A stretch of DNA of 64,000 bases from assembly GCF_007676705.1 (NCBI RefSeq), contig NZ_VEBF01000003.1, positions 1 to 64,000 of the forward strand, in the 5' to 3' direction. This document shows positions 1-8,595 of this stretch, piece by piece. A model generated the notes under the pieces. That model was not told the origin of the DNA. It worked only from the letters and a program-made list of their open reading frames with translations, and did not search any database. The position numbers were made by a program, and so were the translations under genes. The number at the start of each line of letters is the position of its first letter. Position 1 is the stretch's first letter. Origin of the DNA: Paenibacillus xylanexedens. Lineage in GTDB: Bacteria; Bacillota; Bacilli; Paenibacillales; Paenibacillaceae.

Positions 1-285
1 TTGGTGAGCCGTTACCTCACCAACTAGCTAATGCGCCGCAGGCCCATCCCCAAGTGACAGATTGCTCCGTCTTTCCAGTTCTCTTCAGGCGAAGAAAACA
101 ATTATTCGGTATTAGCTACCGTTTCCGGTAGTTGTCCCAAACTTGAGGGCAGGTTGCCTACGTGTTACTCACCCGTCCGCCGCTAACTATCAGAGAAGCA
201 AGCTTCTCATCAAGTCCGCTCGACTTGCATGTATTAGGCATGCCGCCAGCGTTCGTCCTGAGCCAGGATCAAACTCTCCAATAAA
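1..285 (-). rRNA. 16S ribosomal RNA, 5' end only (partial)
   Basis: The reverse complement contains the universal 16S 5' signature GAGTTTGATCCTGGCTCAG (about 262-280) followed by GACGAACGCTGGCGGC and the V1-V2 region. The gene runs off the left window edge, so only about the first 285 nt are present. The V1-V2 sequence looks like Paenibacillus, but no database comparison was possible. The exact mature 5' end is estimated from the position of the conserved signature. Confidence 0.97.
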
Positions 286-361
286 GTATTGAAAAGAGCG
301 ATAAGCTCATTTTGAATCTGACGATTCATTGTGAATCAAAAGTTACTATCCATTTGTTCAG

Positions 362-382
362 TTTTCAAGGAACTTGTATGTC
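362..382 (-). promoter_or_regulatory. rRNA leader boxA-like antitermination element
   Basis: Read on the minus strand, the leader contains GTTCCTTGAAAACTGAAC. This is the motif commonly found ahead of Firmicute 16S genes and resembles boxA of the Nus antitermination system. It lies between the candidate promoter and the 16S 5' end, as expected for an rrn leader. Confidence 0.6.
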
Positions 383-419
383 CGTTTATGTTGATGTTTG
401 TCAACCGGACAGGAATCTT

Positions 420-449
420 ATCATATCATGTTAACTAACTTACTGTCAA
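420..449 (-). promoter_or_regulatory. rrn promoter
   Basis: On the minus strand a perfect -35 TTGACA (444-449) is followed after 18 bp by TATGAT (420-425). An A/T-rich tract that could act as an UP element lies immediately upstream. Its position about 40 bp before the boxA-like leader fits the main promoter of the rRNA operon. Confidence 0.75.
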
Positions 450-780
450 CAATTTGTTTTCGTCATCTTTCAAATGATCATGACAATCATTCGTTTGAGG
501 CGACAAGAAATAATATATCACGTTGTGATTTATTTAGCAAGCATTTTTAATCAACCTTCTGAAATCTAGAATCTTTATTAGTGGTGTGTTGTCTCCAACC
601 TGTATTCGACAGATTAACACATTCTCTGAACCAATGATGGTCTCCCCTTAACGTGTATTACATATAAAAGAAATAAATCATTTCTATAATACTGCCTTCT
701 ATAGCCATAAGGAATTAAGGATCTAGATAAGGTTTAGCTAGAGTCCCGATCAGGATAACGATCCTTACCCTCCTCTTCGT
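450..780. other. Gene-free spacer between rRNA operon and sulfite-oxidase-like gene
   Basis: No convincing coding frame or RNA gene is visible. The stretch is A/T-rich with short inverted repeats, for example AAGGATC near 718 and GATCCTT near 759. It separates the divergent rRNA promoter from the promoter at 781. Confidence 0.5.
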
Positions 781-810
781 TTGATGAAAGTGATCCAAAA
801 ACTCTATAAT
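781..810 (+). promoter_or_regulatory. Candidate sigma-A promoter of the cytochrome b/molybdoprotein gene
   Basis: TTGATG (781-786) and a perfect TATAAT (805-810) are separated by 18 bp. A start near 817 would give an mRNA leader of about 175 nt before the TTG start codon at 992. That is long enough for leader regulation, although no known riboswitch is recognised. Confidence 0.5.
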
Positions 811-991
811 AAGGTATATAGCTATAGGGAAGGGATCAGCAATCGGATGTCTTCTTCATATGGTTAGACTATGAACAACCGTTAACCATCTCTTATAAAC
901 CTTTACTTGGATAACACGCACTCCAACCACAGTTGGCTATTACATATCAAAGATTAGAATTAACCATTATTCCTACTTGGGGTGATCGCGC

Positions 992-2365
992 TTGATAGAA
1001 TGGTTAAAGAATGTACGCAAAGGTTACGGCAAAAAATTGGTTTCCATCCACGCTTGGAATGCCTGGATCGTTATGATCCTTACAATCACGGGGCTTATGC
1101 TGGTTGGTGGCTTTTGGCGCGAGATACTCGGAATTGGACGTGTCTGGCTAAAATGGCTACATATCGTCGTTGGGCTAGCTATGCTTGCTCCCGTAATATA
1201 TTACTTGATTTTGGCCGGAAAGCACTGGAAACAACTTCGTAACAGACCATGGCAGAGGGTAAATACTATAGTCGTTCTCGCCCTGTTGGTGGGATGGCTC
1301 CTCTCGGGTATTGTATTATGGCAGTTCAAGCTAGCTGGACCACGTTGGTCAAATGCTGCACTTCTGATCCATGACCTGCTAACTTGGGTAGGCTTGCCTT
1401 ATATTATTTACCACTCCATCACTCGAACCAAATGGTTAAAGGATCCTGCACGTCGTGCAGTGAAAACCAATACAACTTCAACACGAGCTCAAAATCAAGC
1501 TGATCCAGCTGATTCAATATCGGATGAAAAAGAAACTCCGGCTGCTATATCTTCTTCCCAGTTTGATCGAAATTCGGAAAGAGATTCCCTCAGACCAGAA
1601 GAGCGACCTCAACCGTTGTATACACGACGAGCTTTCATCCGCTCTGCTGTGGGGGTTGGTCTCGCCGTGACTCTTGGCCCTACTTTTATATCCTGGGTAG
1701 GACGAAATCTCAAAATCGATAATAGTATTGATAGCATGCTGGAGAACGATCCTAACCGTATGGTTCCTCTGCCACAACCGCTGTCTGCCTCTTCACCTCC
1801 CATCGGAGGCGGGGCTGAAGGTCATTTCCGCGTATATACAGTTACGCCTATACCATCCTTCTCCAATGCTAACTGGTCTTTCCGAATCGATGGGATGGTT
1901 GAACGGGCACAGGTATGGAACTGGGAACAATTCGTGAAGCTGGCGCGTACCGTACAGGTTAGTGATTTCCACTGTGTTACGGGATGGTCTGTGTATAAGA
2001 ATACGTGGGAGGGCATTTCTCTTGCACAGCTTTTGAAACAAGCCGGAGTAAAGCCGGGAGCTCATAGTGTGAAATTTTATTCCGGTGATGGTGTGTATAC
2101 GGATGCCATTACGATGGATCAAGCGCAGATGGAGGATATTATGGTCGCTGTCATGCATGATGGCAAACCTATCCCCGCTGATCTTGGTGGTCCGGTACGG
2201 CTTGTCATTCCTCAGATGTATGCCTATAAATCGGTAAAATGGTTAAATCGCATTGAACTCATCGACAGTGAACATATCGGTTACTGGGAAGAACGAGGAT
2301 ATGACAAGGATGCATGGCTTACAGGCGCATCTCAGCGCATTCCTAACAACATTAGTGGATCCTGA
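992..2365 (+). CDS. Cytochrome b membrane domain fused to sulfite-oxidase-family molybdopterin oxidoreductase
   Basis: The 457-residue protein is predicted to be a membrane-anchored redox enzyme. Residues ~20-145 hold four hydrophobic helices with conserved histidines, like di-haem b561-type cytochromes. A charged linker follows, and residues ~270-445 form a sulfite oxidase/YedY-type molybdopterin domain. Cys328 in the SDFHCVTGW motif is the expected molybdenum ligand. Arg212-Arg213 (RRAFIRS) plus a hydrophobic segment resembles a twin-arginine signal placed internally. The start is TTG, with GGGGTGAT 8 nt upstream. Usually the haem subunit and the catalytic subunit are separate proteins. The substrate is unknown; sulfite or a sulfoxide such as Met-SO is possible. 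Confidence 0.85.
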   Translation: MIEWLKNVRKGYGKKLVSIHAWNAWIVMILTITGLMLVGGFWREILGIGRVWLKWLHIVVGLAMLAPVIYYLILAGKHWKQLRNRPWQRVNTIVVLALLVGWLLSGIVLWQFKLAGPRWSNAALLIHDLLTWVGLPYIIYHSITRTKWLKDPARRAVKTNTTSTRAQNQADPADSISDEKETPAAISSSQFDRNSERDSLRPEERPQPLYTRRAFIRSAVGVGLAVTLGPTFISWVGRNLKIDNSIDSMLENDPNRMVPLPQPLSASSPPIGGGAEGHFRVYTVTPIPSFSNANWSFRIDGMVERAQVWNWEQFVKLARTVQVSDFHCVTGWSVYKNTWEGISLAQLLKQAGVKPGAHSVKFYSGDGVYTDAITMDQAQMEDIMVAVMHDGKPIPADLGGPVRLVIPQMYAYKSVKWLNRIELIDSEHIGYWEERGYDKDAWLTGASQRIPNNISGS

Positions 2366-2419
2366 TCAGTTAAGATTGGTGACTGTGCACTCGTTGTAAA
2401 AATAATCTAGATAACTAAC

Positions 2420-2466
2420 AAAAGCCCCCGATCACATATTCGTGTCTGCGGGGGCTTTTTTCTTTT
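2420..2466. terminator. Bidirectional intrinsic terminator
   Basis: AAAAGCCCCCG and CGGGGGCTTTTTT form a strong stem, with a T-run on each strand. It lies between the converging ends of the molybdoprotein gene and ligA and can serve both. Confidence 0.9.
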
Positions 2467-2500
2467 TCCTCATTATGAACTCTCTAATTACACTTTAACC

Positions 2501-4516
2501 CTAGGGATTCAAAAGACGTACAAGTTCGTCCTCATCCTCAATCGTAGGAATGCCAAGATCATGTGCTTTGGTTAGTTTACTACCTGCCTTCTCTCCGGCA
2601 ATAACCAAATCTGTCTTTTTCGACACACTGCCAGTTACCTTCGCTCCGAGTGCTTCCAGTCTTTGCGTCGCCTCTTCCCGCGTCAATTGGTGCAGTGTTC
2701 CGGTCAAGACGACCGTTTTACCACTGAAGAAGGAATCTTCCACAACAGCAACGGCTGGTGCCTCAGGTGCCTGAGCTTTCACGCCCAAGTTGAGCATTTT
2801 CTCAATCGCAGCCTGTGTAAACGGATCTGCAAAAAAGTTTACGATGCTCTCAGCCACGATACCACCCACGTCGGGTAACTCAACCAGTTCTTCCACGGTT
2901 GCATTCATAATGGCGTGCAGATCCCGGTAATGATCAGCGAGCATGCGCGTGGTGGATTTACCTGTGTTCGGAATACCCAGTGAGTATAAGAAGGAAGCCA
3001 GATCACGATCCTTACTGAGTTCCAGCGCAGCGATAAGGTTGTTCGCTTTCTTTTCCCCAAACCGCTCCAGCTTCACCAGATCATCAAACTGTAACGTATA
3101 CAGGTCGGCAGGCTCACGTACGTTCAATTCATCATACAACTGAATCGCCGTTTTCTCACTGAATGTCTCGATGTCCATGGCATCACGGGAAGCAAAGTGG
3201 GAAATTCGTGCCACCGTTTGCGGTTTACACGCAAGTCTATTGTTACAGAATAGATGCGCTCCGCGTTGCTCCAGTGGGAATCCACATGCCGGACACTGCT
3301 CAGGGAAGACGATCTCCTCGCCATCACTCTCCTCAGTCACTTTACCCAGAATCTCAGGAATGACGTCATTGGAGCGTCGGATAAAGACCCGTGTGCCCAG
3401 AGCGAACTTCAGATTTTTACGCTCAATATCGCCGACATTGTTAAGAGTGCAGTTCTGAACCGTTACCCCGGCAAGTTCAACCGGTTCTACCCGTGCCAGT
3501 GGAGTTACTTTGCCGGTACGACCTACATTCCATACCACTGCGTTAAGAACCGTCGTGGTCTCTTCTGCCTCGAATTTATATGCCACCGCCCAGCGAGGGA
3601 ACTTATCGGTATAACCCAGCACCTCGCGTGTGCGCATGTCCGTAATTTTGATAACAGCTCCATCAATCAGATAGTCCAGTTGACCCCGGTTCTCCTGAAT
3701 GGCGGCCAGTTGCTCCACTACATCATCAAACTCATGGAAATACGTGATGGATGGATTCACTTTGAAGCGGTTCTCACGCAGGAAATCCATCATCTGCTGA
3801 TGATTGGCAAACTGAATGTCATCCGAATAACCTACGTTATAAAAATAAGCATTCAGTCGACGCTCAGCCGTCGCCTTCGGATTCAGGTTGCGGAGCGCTC
3901 CCGCTGCTGCATTCCGTGCATTCTTGAGCGGCTCGGCCGCCGTCTCATTGTATCGGTCCAAGACGGACAGATTCATGATGCCTTCACCTTGTACTTCAAT
4001 CGTCCCGCTTGTGTAAGGAATTTTGAGCGGAACGGATCGGATCGTTCTAACCTGTGCCAGTATCCCTTCGCCCACCGTACCGTTACCACGCGTAGAGGCT
4101 TGTACCAACTCACCGTTGGTGTAGGTCAGGTTCAACGTCAATCCGTCAAACTTCAACTCGATGACATAACCCGGTTCCGGTAACGGCGTATCCGGATTTT
4201 TACTGTTATAGTCATTAATCAGTTTCAGTACACGGGTATTCCAGCTCCGTAGCTGCTCAATATTCTGCGCTTTGTCCAAACTCCACAATGAGGATAAATG
4301 GCGATGTGGGGTAAACCCCTTGAGCAATTCGCCACCCACACGCTGGGTTGGAGAATCAGGCAGAACCATGCCGCTTTCCTGTTCCAGCGTAACCAGTTCA
4401 TCGTACAGAAGGTCATACTCCTTATCGCTGATCTGTGGCTGATCCATCGTGTAGTACTGATAATTATGCTGATTCAGCTCGGTAACGAGTTGCTCCATCC
4501 GGTGCATCGGGTCCAT
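2501..4516 (-). CDS. ligA: NAD-dependent DNA ligase LigA (divergent subfamily)
   Basis: The 671-residue protein has the usual length of bacterial NAD+ ligases, which seal nicks in replication and repair. The order is the Ia/adenylation domain (nucleotidyl lysine K122 in ELKFDG), OB fold (VGRTGKVTPLARVEPV), a four-Cys zinc finger (CPAC...C...C), HhH repeats and a C-terminal BRCT domain. The ATG at 4516 has GGAGGG ten bases upstream, whereas an open extension to 4615 has no ribosome binding site. Several motifs differ from standard LigA: TRGNGTVGEG instead of TRGDGxxGED, and TLNN instead of TLHN. This resembles, from memory, some clostridial ligases. It is the last gene of the pcrB-pcrA-ligA set. 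Confidence 0.9.
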   Translation of the reverse strand: MDPMHRMEQLVTELNQHNYQYYTMDQPQISDKEYDLLYDELVTLEQESGMVLPDSPTQRVGGELLKGFTPHRHLSSLWSLDKAQNIEQLRSWNTRVLKLINDYNSKNPDTPLPEPGYVIELKFDGLTLNLTYTNGELVQASTRGNGTVGEGILAQVRTIRSVPLKIPYTSGTIEVQGEGIMNLSVLDRYNETAAEPLKNARNAAAGALRNLNPKATAERRLNAYFYNVGYSDDIQFANHQQMMDFLRENRFKVNPSITYFHEFDDVVEQLAAIQENRGQLDYLIDGAVIKITDMRTREVLGYTDKFPRWAVAYKFEAEETTTVLNAVVWNVGRTGKVTPLARVEPVELAGVTVQNCTLNNVGDIERKNLKFALGTRVFIRRSNDVIPEILGKVTEESDGEEIVFPEQCPACGFPLEQRGAHLFCNNRLACKPQTVARISHFASRDAMDIETFSEKTAIQLYDELNVREPADLYTLQFDDLVKLERFGEKKANNLIAALELSKDRDLASFLYSLGIPNTGKSTTRMLADHYRDLHAIMNATVEELVELPDVGGIVAESIVNFFADPFTQAAIEKMLNLGVKAQAPEAPAVAVVEDSFFSGKTVVLTGTLHQLTREEATQRLEALGAKVTGSVSKKTDLVIAGEKAGSKLTKAHDLGIPTIEDEDELVRLLNP

Positions 4517-4640
4517 ACAGGGCCATCCCTCCGTTAATTTGATCATATATGTAGAACGAACACCCCTATTGCACTTGAAACTCGGAACAGAATAACTTTC
4601 CATCGTTGGTATCACTACATAATTTCAATGAATGTATATC

Positions 4641-4783
4641 CACACTAACACTCCAATAACAGAATAACTTTCCGATCACTGTTATCCCCAGATTTCTTTT
4701 AATTCATTTTAGAAGGTAGAAATCCGTGGATAAAGGCGAACGCTTTGCTTCTTCAAGTTATTTCTGTTCTCTCCGTTACCGTG
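4641..4783. repeat. Imperfect palindromic intergenic repeat, copy A
   Basis: About 143 bp folding on itself. The inner arms 4684-4696 and 4719-4731 pair at 11 of 13 positions. The outer arms AACAGAATAACTT and AAGTTATTTCTGTT also pair. The right half carries the family signature GATAAAGGCGAACGCTTTGC. It is closely related to copy B at 7343-7491 and sits between pcrA and ligA. Confidence 0.75.
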
Positions 4784-4797
4784 CCGATATTACATTG

Positions 4798-4920
4798 AAC
4801 TTATATAGATTTCTAGTCATATCAATCAAGGTTAGAAATCCCGTGACAAAAACGAGGAAGATGCTTAAGAAGCAGTTTTCCTTAGGAAAGTTATTTCTGT
4901 TCTCTCTGTTATCGTGCAAA
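4798..4920. repeat. Intergenic repeat, degenerate copy E
   Basis: The right half, AGTTATTTCTGTTCTCTC followed by a GTGCAAA end, matches copies A and B. The left half is diverged but retains a GATTTC...GAAATC inner stem. It lies directly downstream of the pcrA stop codon, next to copy A. Together A and E fill the 423-bp pcrA-ligA gap, which contains no other recognisable feature. Confidence 0.55.
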
Positions 4921-4939
4921 AGGAAGTTTCGTCCAAAAA

Positions 4940-7294
4940 TTATTCTACTTTGGTAATTGGGGCAAAACCGGCAAGCAGACGTTTCACGCCAACCGGAGCC
5001 GGGAATGCAATCTGCAACTCGGTATCATTCCCTGTACCTTTGACCGCAACAATCGTGCCTGTTCCCCATTTGCCATGCTGCACTTTATCTCCTGCCTTAA
5101 ACCCTGCTTCACCATTAGAAGCTACAGGCTTGGAAGCAGATGATGGGGTAGCATATGTTGGGCGGGAGACACTTGTAGTCACACGCGAAGTTGGCGTGGA
5201 TGAAGTAGCAGATGAACCGCTCTTGCTTTGGTGATCGAACAGCTTGGTGCCACCACCAAAGTTACTTCCCCCACTGGAACCCAGTCCACGTCCACCATAC
5301 GAGCCGCCTCCGCTACTGCCGCGGCGGTAACGATCACGAGCCATCGAGGTGTCTTCCTTTAGCTCGTCCGGAATTTCATCCAAGAAGCGGGAAGGCGGGT
5401 TCGCCGTTGTACGTCCAAACAACGTCCGCATCTGGGCACAAGACAGGAAGAGTTGCTCTTCCGCACGGGTGATCCCTACATAAGCAAGTCGGCGTTCTTC
5501 TTCCAACTCTTCATTGTCCATAAATGCACGGCTATGCGGGAAGACCCCTTCTTCCATACCCACGATAAAGACAACCGGGAACTCCAGACCTTTGGCACTG
5601 TGCATGGTCATCAGGGTAACAGCGTCGCTCTGGTCCTCTTCATCATCGTTCATACTGTCGATGTCAGCAATCAATGCAAGATCGGTGAGGAACGATACGA
5701 GCGTTTTGTCTTCATTATTTTTCTGAAATTCCATGGTTACTGACAGGAACTCATCAATGTTCTCCAGCCGTGCACGAGATTCGAGTGTGTTTTCATTTTG
5801 CATCTCAAGACGGTATTGACTCATCTCAAGAATTTTCTCGGTCAGTTCAGTTACAGACAGATACTCTACCATCTGATGCAACGCAGCGATCATGTCATAG
5901 AACTCCACCAGCGCATTCCGCGTACGGCCTGCAAATCCAAGATCGTCCACAACCTGAAGTACTCGGTAAATGGAAATCCCACGCTCTCCTGCCGCAGCCG
6001 CGAGCTTCGCTACCGTTGTATCACCGATACTACGCTTAGGAACATTAATGATCCGGGTGAGACTGATGTCATCGTCTGGATTGGATAACAGGCGCAGATA
6101 CGCCAGAATGTCCTTGATCTCTTTACGATCATAGAACTTGATGCCGCCGACAATCTGATACGGAATATCAGACTTGATCAGAATTTCCTCTATAACCCGG
6201 GACTGGGCGTTGGTACGGTACAAAATAGCATGGTTCTGATAGGATTTGCCGTTCTTCACATTTTTACTAATCTCGGAAGTAACAAAATACCCCTCATCAT
6301 GTTCGGAATCCGCACGGTACACCTTGATCTTCGAACCACCCTCTTTGTCCGTCCACAGTTTCTTCGGTTTACGCCCCGTATTCAGGCCGATCACTTCATT
6401 CGCTGCATTCAGGATATTGGAAGTAGAACGATAGTTCTGCTCCAGCAAAATCGTATTTGCTTCAGGGTAATCTTTCTCAAAGTTCAGGATATTGCTGATA
6501 TCCGCCCCGCGCCAGCGATAGATCGACTGGTCGCTATCCCCTACAACGCAGATACGGTGGTGACTGTCAGCAAGCATGCGGCACAGCATGTACTGTGCAC
6601 GGTTCGTATCCTGGTATTCATCAACGTGAATGTACTGGAATTTCTTTTGGTAAAAGTCGAGGACCTCAGGCACTTCCTTGAACAGTTGAATGGTCTGCAT
6701 AATGAGATCATCGAAATCAAGCGAGTTGTTGGCTCTTAACCGTTTCTGGTACATCTTATATACCTTCGCCACAATACCCTCGAAATAGTCTCCCGACTGC
6801 TTCTCATATTGCTCCGGACTGATTAGTTCATTCTTCGCCGTACTCATCATGGATTGAACTGCCTTAGGTTCAAACTTCTTCGTATCAATATTCTGGTCTT
6901 TCATACAGCTGCGAATTACAGATAGTTGGTCCGATGAGTCCAAAATGCTGAAGTTGGAGGTAAAACCAATACGTTCAATGTCACGGCGCAGAATACGCAC
7001 GCACATGGAGTGGAACGTGGATACCCAAATGTCGCGGCCCTGGGAGCCACCAACCAGTTGGGAAACCCGGTCTTGCATCTCACGGGCGGCTTTGTTCGTA
7101 AATGTAATCGCTAAAATGCCCCACGGAGGCGCCTTCCGTGTTGCAATAAGGTAGGCAATCCGGTGTGTCAGTACCCGGGTCTTGCCACTGCCCGCTCCGG
7201 CCATAATCAACAGCGGGCCATCCGTCGCCTCGACGGCTTGCCGTTGAGGGGTGTTAAGTCGTGCAACGGCATCATGTATATTTACAGGTTGCAT
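4940..7294 (-). CDS. pcrA: ATP-dependent DNA helicase PcrA (UvrD/Rep family)
   Basis: The 784-residue superfamily 1A 3'-5' helicase acts in repair, replication restart and rolling-circle plasmid replication. Walker A AGAGSGKT lies near residue 33. TFTNKAAREM, the DEYQDTN Walker B, GDSDQSIYRWRGA, QNYRS and the VTLMTMHSAKGLEF motif V/VI region are all present. The C-terminal ~120 residues are a Gly/Ser-rich linker followed by a small beta domain (KVQHGKWGTGTIVAV), the Tudor-like RNAP-binding module of PcrA. The ATG at 7294 has AAAGGAG nine bases upstream. It follows pcrB as in Bacillus, but across a 489-bp repeat-filled gap. Confidence 0.97.
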   Translation of the reverse strand: MQPVNIHDAVARLNTPQRQAVEATDGPLLIMAGAGSGKTRVLTHRIAYLIATRKAPPWGILAITFTNKAAREMQDRVSQLVGGSQGRDIWVSTFHSMCVRILRRDIERIGFTSNFSILDSSDQLSVIRSCMKDQNIDTKKFEPKAVQSMMSTAKNELISPEQYEKQSGDYFEGIVAKVYKMYQKRLRANNSLDFDDLIMQTIQLFKEVPEVLDFYQKKFQYIHVDEYQDTNRAQYMLCRMLADSHHRICVVGDSDQSIYRWRGADISNILNFEKDYPEANTILLEQNYRSTSNILNAANEVIGLNTGRKPKKLWTDKEGGSKIKVYRADSEHDEGYFVTSEISKNVKNGKSYQNHAILYRTNAQSRVIEEILIKSDIPYQIVGGIKFYDRKEIKDILAYLRLLSNPDDDISLTRIINVPKRSIGDTTVAKLAAAAGERGISIYRVLQVVDDLGFAGRTRNALVEFYDMIAALHQMVEYLSVTELTEKILEMSQYRLEMQNENTLESRARLENIDEFLSVTMEFQKNNEDKTLVSFLTDLALIADIDSMNDDEEDQSDAVTLMTMHSAKGLEFPVVFIVGMEEGVFPHSRAFMDNEELEEERRLAYVGITRAEEQLFLSCAQMRTLFGRTTANPPSRFLDEIPDELKEDTSMARDRYRRGSSGGGSYGGRGLGSSGGSNFGGGTKLFDHQSKSGSSATSSTPTSRVTTSVSRPTYATPSSASKPVASNGEAGFKAGDKVQHGKWGTGTIVAVKGTGNDTELQIAFPAPVGVKRLLAGFAPITKVE

Positions 7295-7342
7295 GCATGC
7301 ATGCTCCTTTCATTGGTTGGTCTATAAAGCAAAATTAATAGG

Positions 7343-7491
7343 TTACACTCACCACTCCGATGACAGAATAATCTTTCGATCGCTGTTATTCCCGGATTTT
7401 TTTTATCTACTTTTTCAAAGGTGAAAATCCGGTAATAAAGGCGAACGCTCCGCTTCTCCAGCTTATTTCTGTCCTCTTCGTTCTCGTGTAA
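7343..7491. repeat. Imperfect palindromic intergenic repeat, copy B (best preserved)
   Basis: The 149-bp element is bounded by TTACAC (7343-7348) and GTGTAA (7486-7491). The inner arms 7388-7400 and 7424-7436 pair at 12 of 13 positions. Compared with copy A, two base pairs change from C-G to T-A on both sides, that is, compensatory changes. The right half includes TAATAAAGGCGAACGCTCCG. It lies between pcrB and pcrA. Confidence 0.8.
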
Positions 7492-7504
7492 AAATTAGTT
7501 TAGC

Positions 7505-7585
7505 TTATATTTAAAGGTAGTAAAAATACAAGAGAGAACACTTTGTTTCTTCAGATTGCTTCTGCACTCTCCGTTTTTGTGTAAA
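7505..7585. repeat. Intergenic repeat, right-half copy D
   Basis: This carries the right-half signature only: GAACACTTTGTTTCTTCAG, then CTTCTGCACTCTCCG and a GTGTAAA end. No matching left arm is seen. It sits in a row with copies B and C between pcrB and pcrA. Confidence 0.55.
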
Positions 7586-7599
7586 CATAGTTCCTGTAT

Positions 7600-7686
7600 A
7601 CGAATCTCTTAGTAAAAGGTGAAATCCAGGAATAAAGGCGAACGCTTCGCTTCTTCAGCTTACTTCTGTCCTTCGTTTTCGTGTAA
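7600..7686. repeat. Intergenic repeat, right-half copy C
   Basis: GGAATAAAGGCGAACGCTTC, then TTCTTCAGCTTACTTCTGTC and a CGTGTAAA end closely match the right half of copy B. With B and D it accounts for most of the 489-bp pcrB-pcrA gap; no gene is seen there. Confidence 0.65.
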
Positions 7687-7783
7687 ACGACATTACGCTC
7701 ATATAACTTCTTTAATTAGTTAGGGCAAAGTTCTATTTTAACAGATCATAAGGGGAAAATGGGGGATTGGTAAACTAAACCGA

Positions 7784-8479
7784 TTAAACGGTTCCTTTCA
7801 CGGCCAACACCGTCTCAAGTGCCTTATTCAAATCGCTGTACACAATGTTACCTACCACGACGGTATCTGCCACCTGGGCAGCTTGCGAGGCTTTCTCCGG
7901 ATCATCAATTCCGCCGCCATAGATCAGGTGCGCCCGATCCAGTTGTCTGTGCGTCTCACCAACAAGCTCCATATCTCCGAACGTTCCACTGTACTCCATG
8001 TATACGATTGGAAGATTGAGCAGACGCTCCGCAGCCTGGGCATATGCCACTGCAGCTCCTGTTGTCAATTCCGTATCTGCACCAGTCAACCGCGCTACCG
8101 TGGAGTTCCCATTAAGCACAATATAGCCCTCGGCAATAAGCAGATCCCATGGAATGAGATAACCATAACGCTCTATGGCCTGCTGGTGGTGCCCAATCAT
8201 CCATTTGCTATCCGTTGCATTCAGGACCATCGGGATCAGATATCCGTCGAACCCGGGCACCACGGCCTCCAGATCGGATACTTCAAGCACACAGGGCAAC
8301 TCATAGCGACGCACGCGGGACATCAGGTCTACCGTGTTATCATAGGTAATTCCGGAAGATCCGCCGATGATAATCGCATCGGTCCCCGACATGCAGACCA
8401 GATCGAGTTCTTCGTCCGTAATTTCCCGGTCCGGGTCAAGCTTAAATACATGTCTCCACTGCTTAATCATATCTATCAA
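7784..8479 (-). CDS. pcrB: Heptaprenylglyceryl phosphate synthase PcrB
   Basis: The 231-residue TIM-barrel prenyltransferase is predicted to join heptaprenyl diphosphate to sn-glycerol-1-phosphate, making archaeal-type ether lipid precursors. Family features are the N-terminal WRHVFKLDPD, the phosphate-binding GGSSGIT loop, MEYSGTFGD, and the late GGGIDDPEKA and VVVGNIVY phosphate-binding segments. The start is TTG at 8479, with GGAGG eight bases upstream; an ATG nine bases further in is less well spaced. The gene heads the pcrB-pcrA-ligA set and has its own promoter at 8529-8557. Confidence 0.95.
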   Translation of the reverse strand: MIDMIKQWRHVFKLDPDREITDEELDLVCMSGTDAIIIGGSSGITYDNTVDLMSRVRRYELPCVLEVSDLEAVVPGFDGYLIPMVLNATDSKWMIGHHQQAIERYGYLIPWDLLIAEGYIVLNGNSTVARLTGADTELTTGAAVAYAQAAERLLNLPIVYMEYSGTFGDMELVGETHRQLDRAHLIYGGGIDDPEKASQAAQVADTVVVGNIVYSDLNKALETVLAVKGTV

Positions 8480-8528
8480 CGAACATTCCTCCAGAGGTTC
8501 TTCTGCATCCTAGAAAGCTTGTAAACTA

Positions 8529-8557
8529 AGTCTAAGTCAGCAGACAGTGAGTGTCAA
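8529..8557 (-). promoter_or_regulatory. Promoter of pcrB
   Basis: On the minus strand a perfect TTGACA (8552-8557) is followed after exactly 17 bp by TAGACT (8529-8534). This is a good sigma-A promoter about 50 bp upstream of the TTG start. Confidence 0.65.
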
Positions 8558-8595
8558 TGTTCGTATAAAAAGGGGAACAGGAAAGCAGTATTTTT

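Noticed and set aside
376..404. Second rRNA promoter (TTGACA 399-404, ACATAC 376-381 on the minus strand)
   Set aside because: The -10 is poor, and transcription would start inside the boxA-like leader, so it is probably not used.
450..991. Riboswitch or tRNA gene in the spacer and leader of the molybdoprotein gene
   Set aside because: The leader is long enough, but no tRNA cloverleaf, T-box or molybdenum-cofactor motif could be recognised by eye.
3254..4183. Open plus-strand frame of 309 codons opposite ligA
   Set aside because: It lies wholly inside ligA on the other strand, has no recognisable motifs and odd composition, and is explained by the codon usage of ligA.
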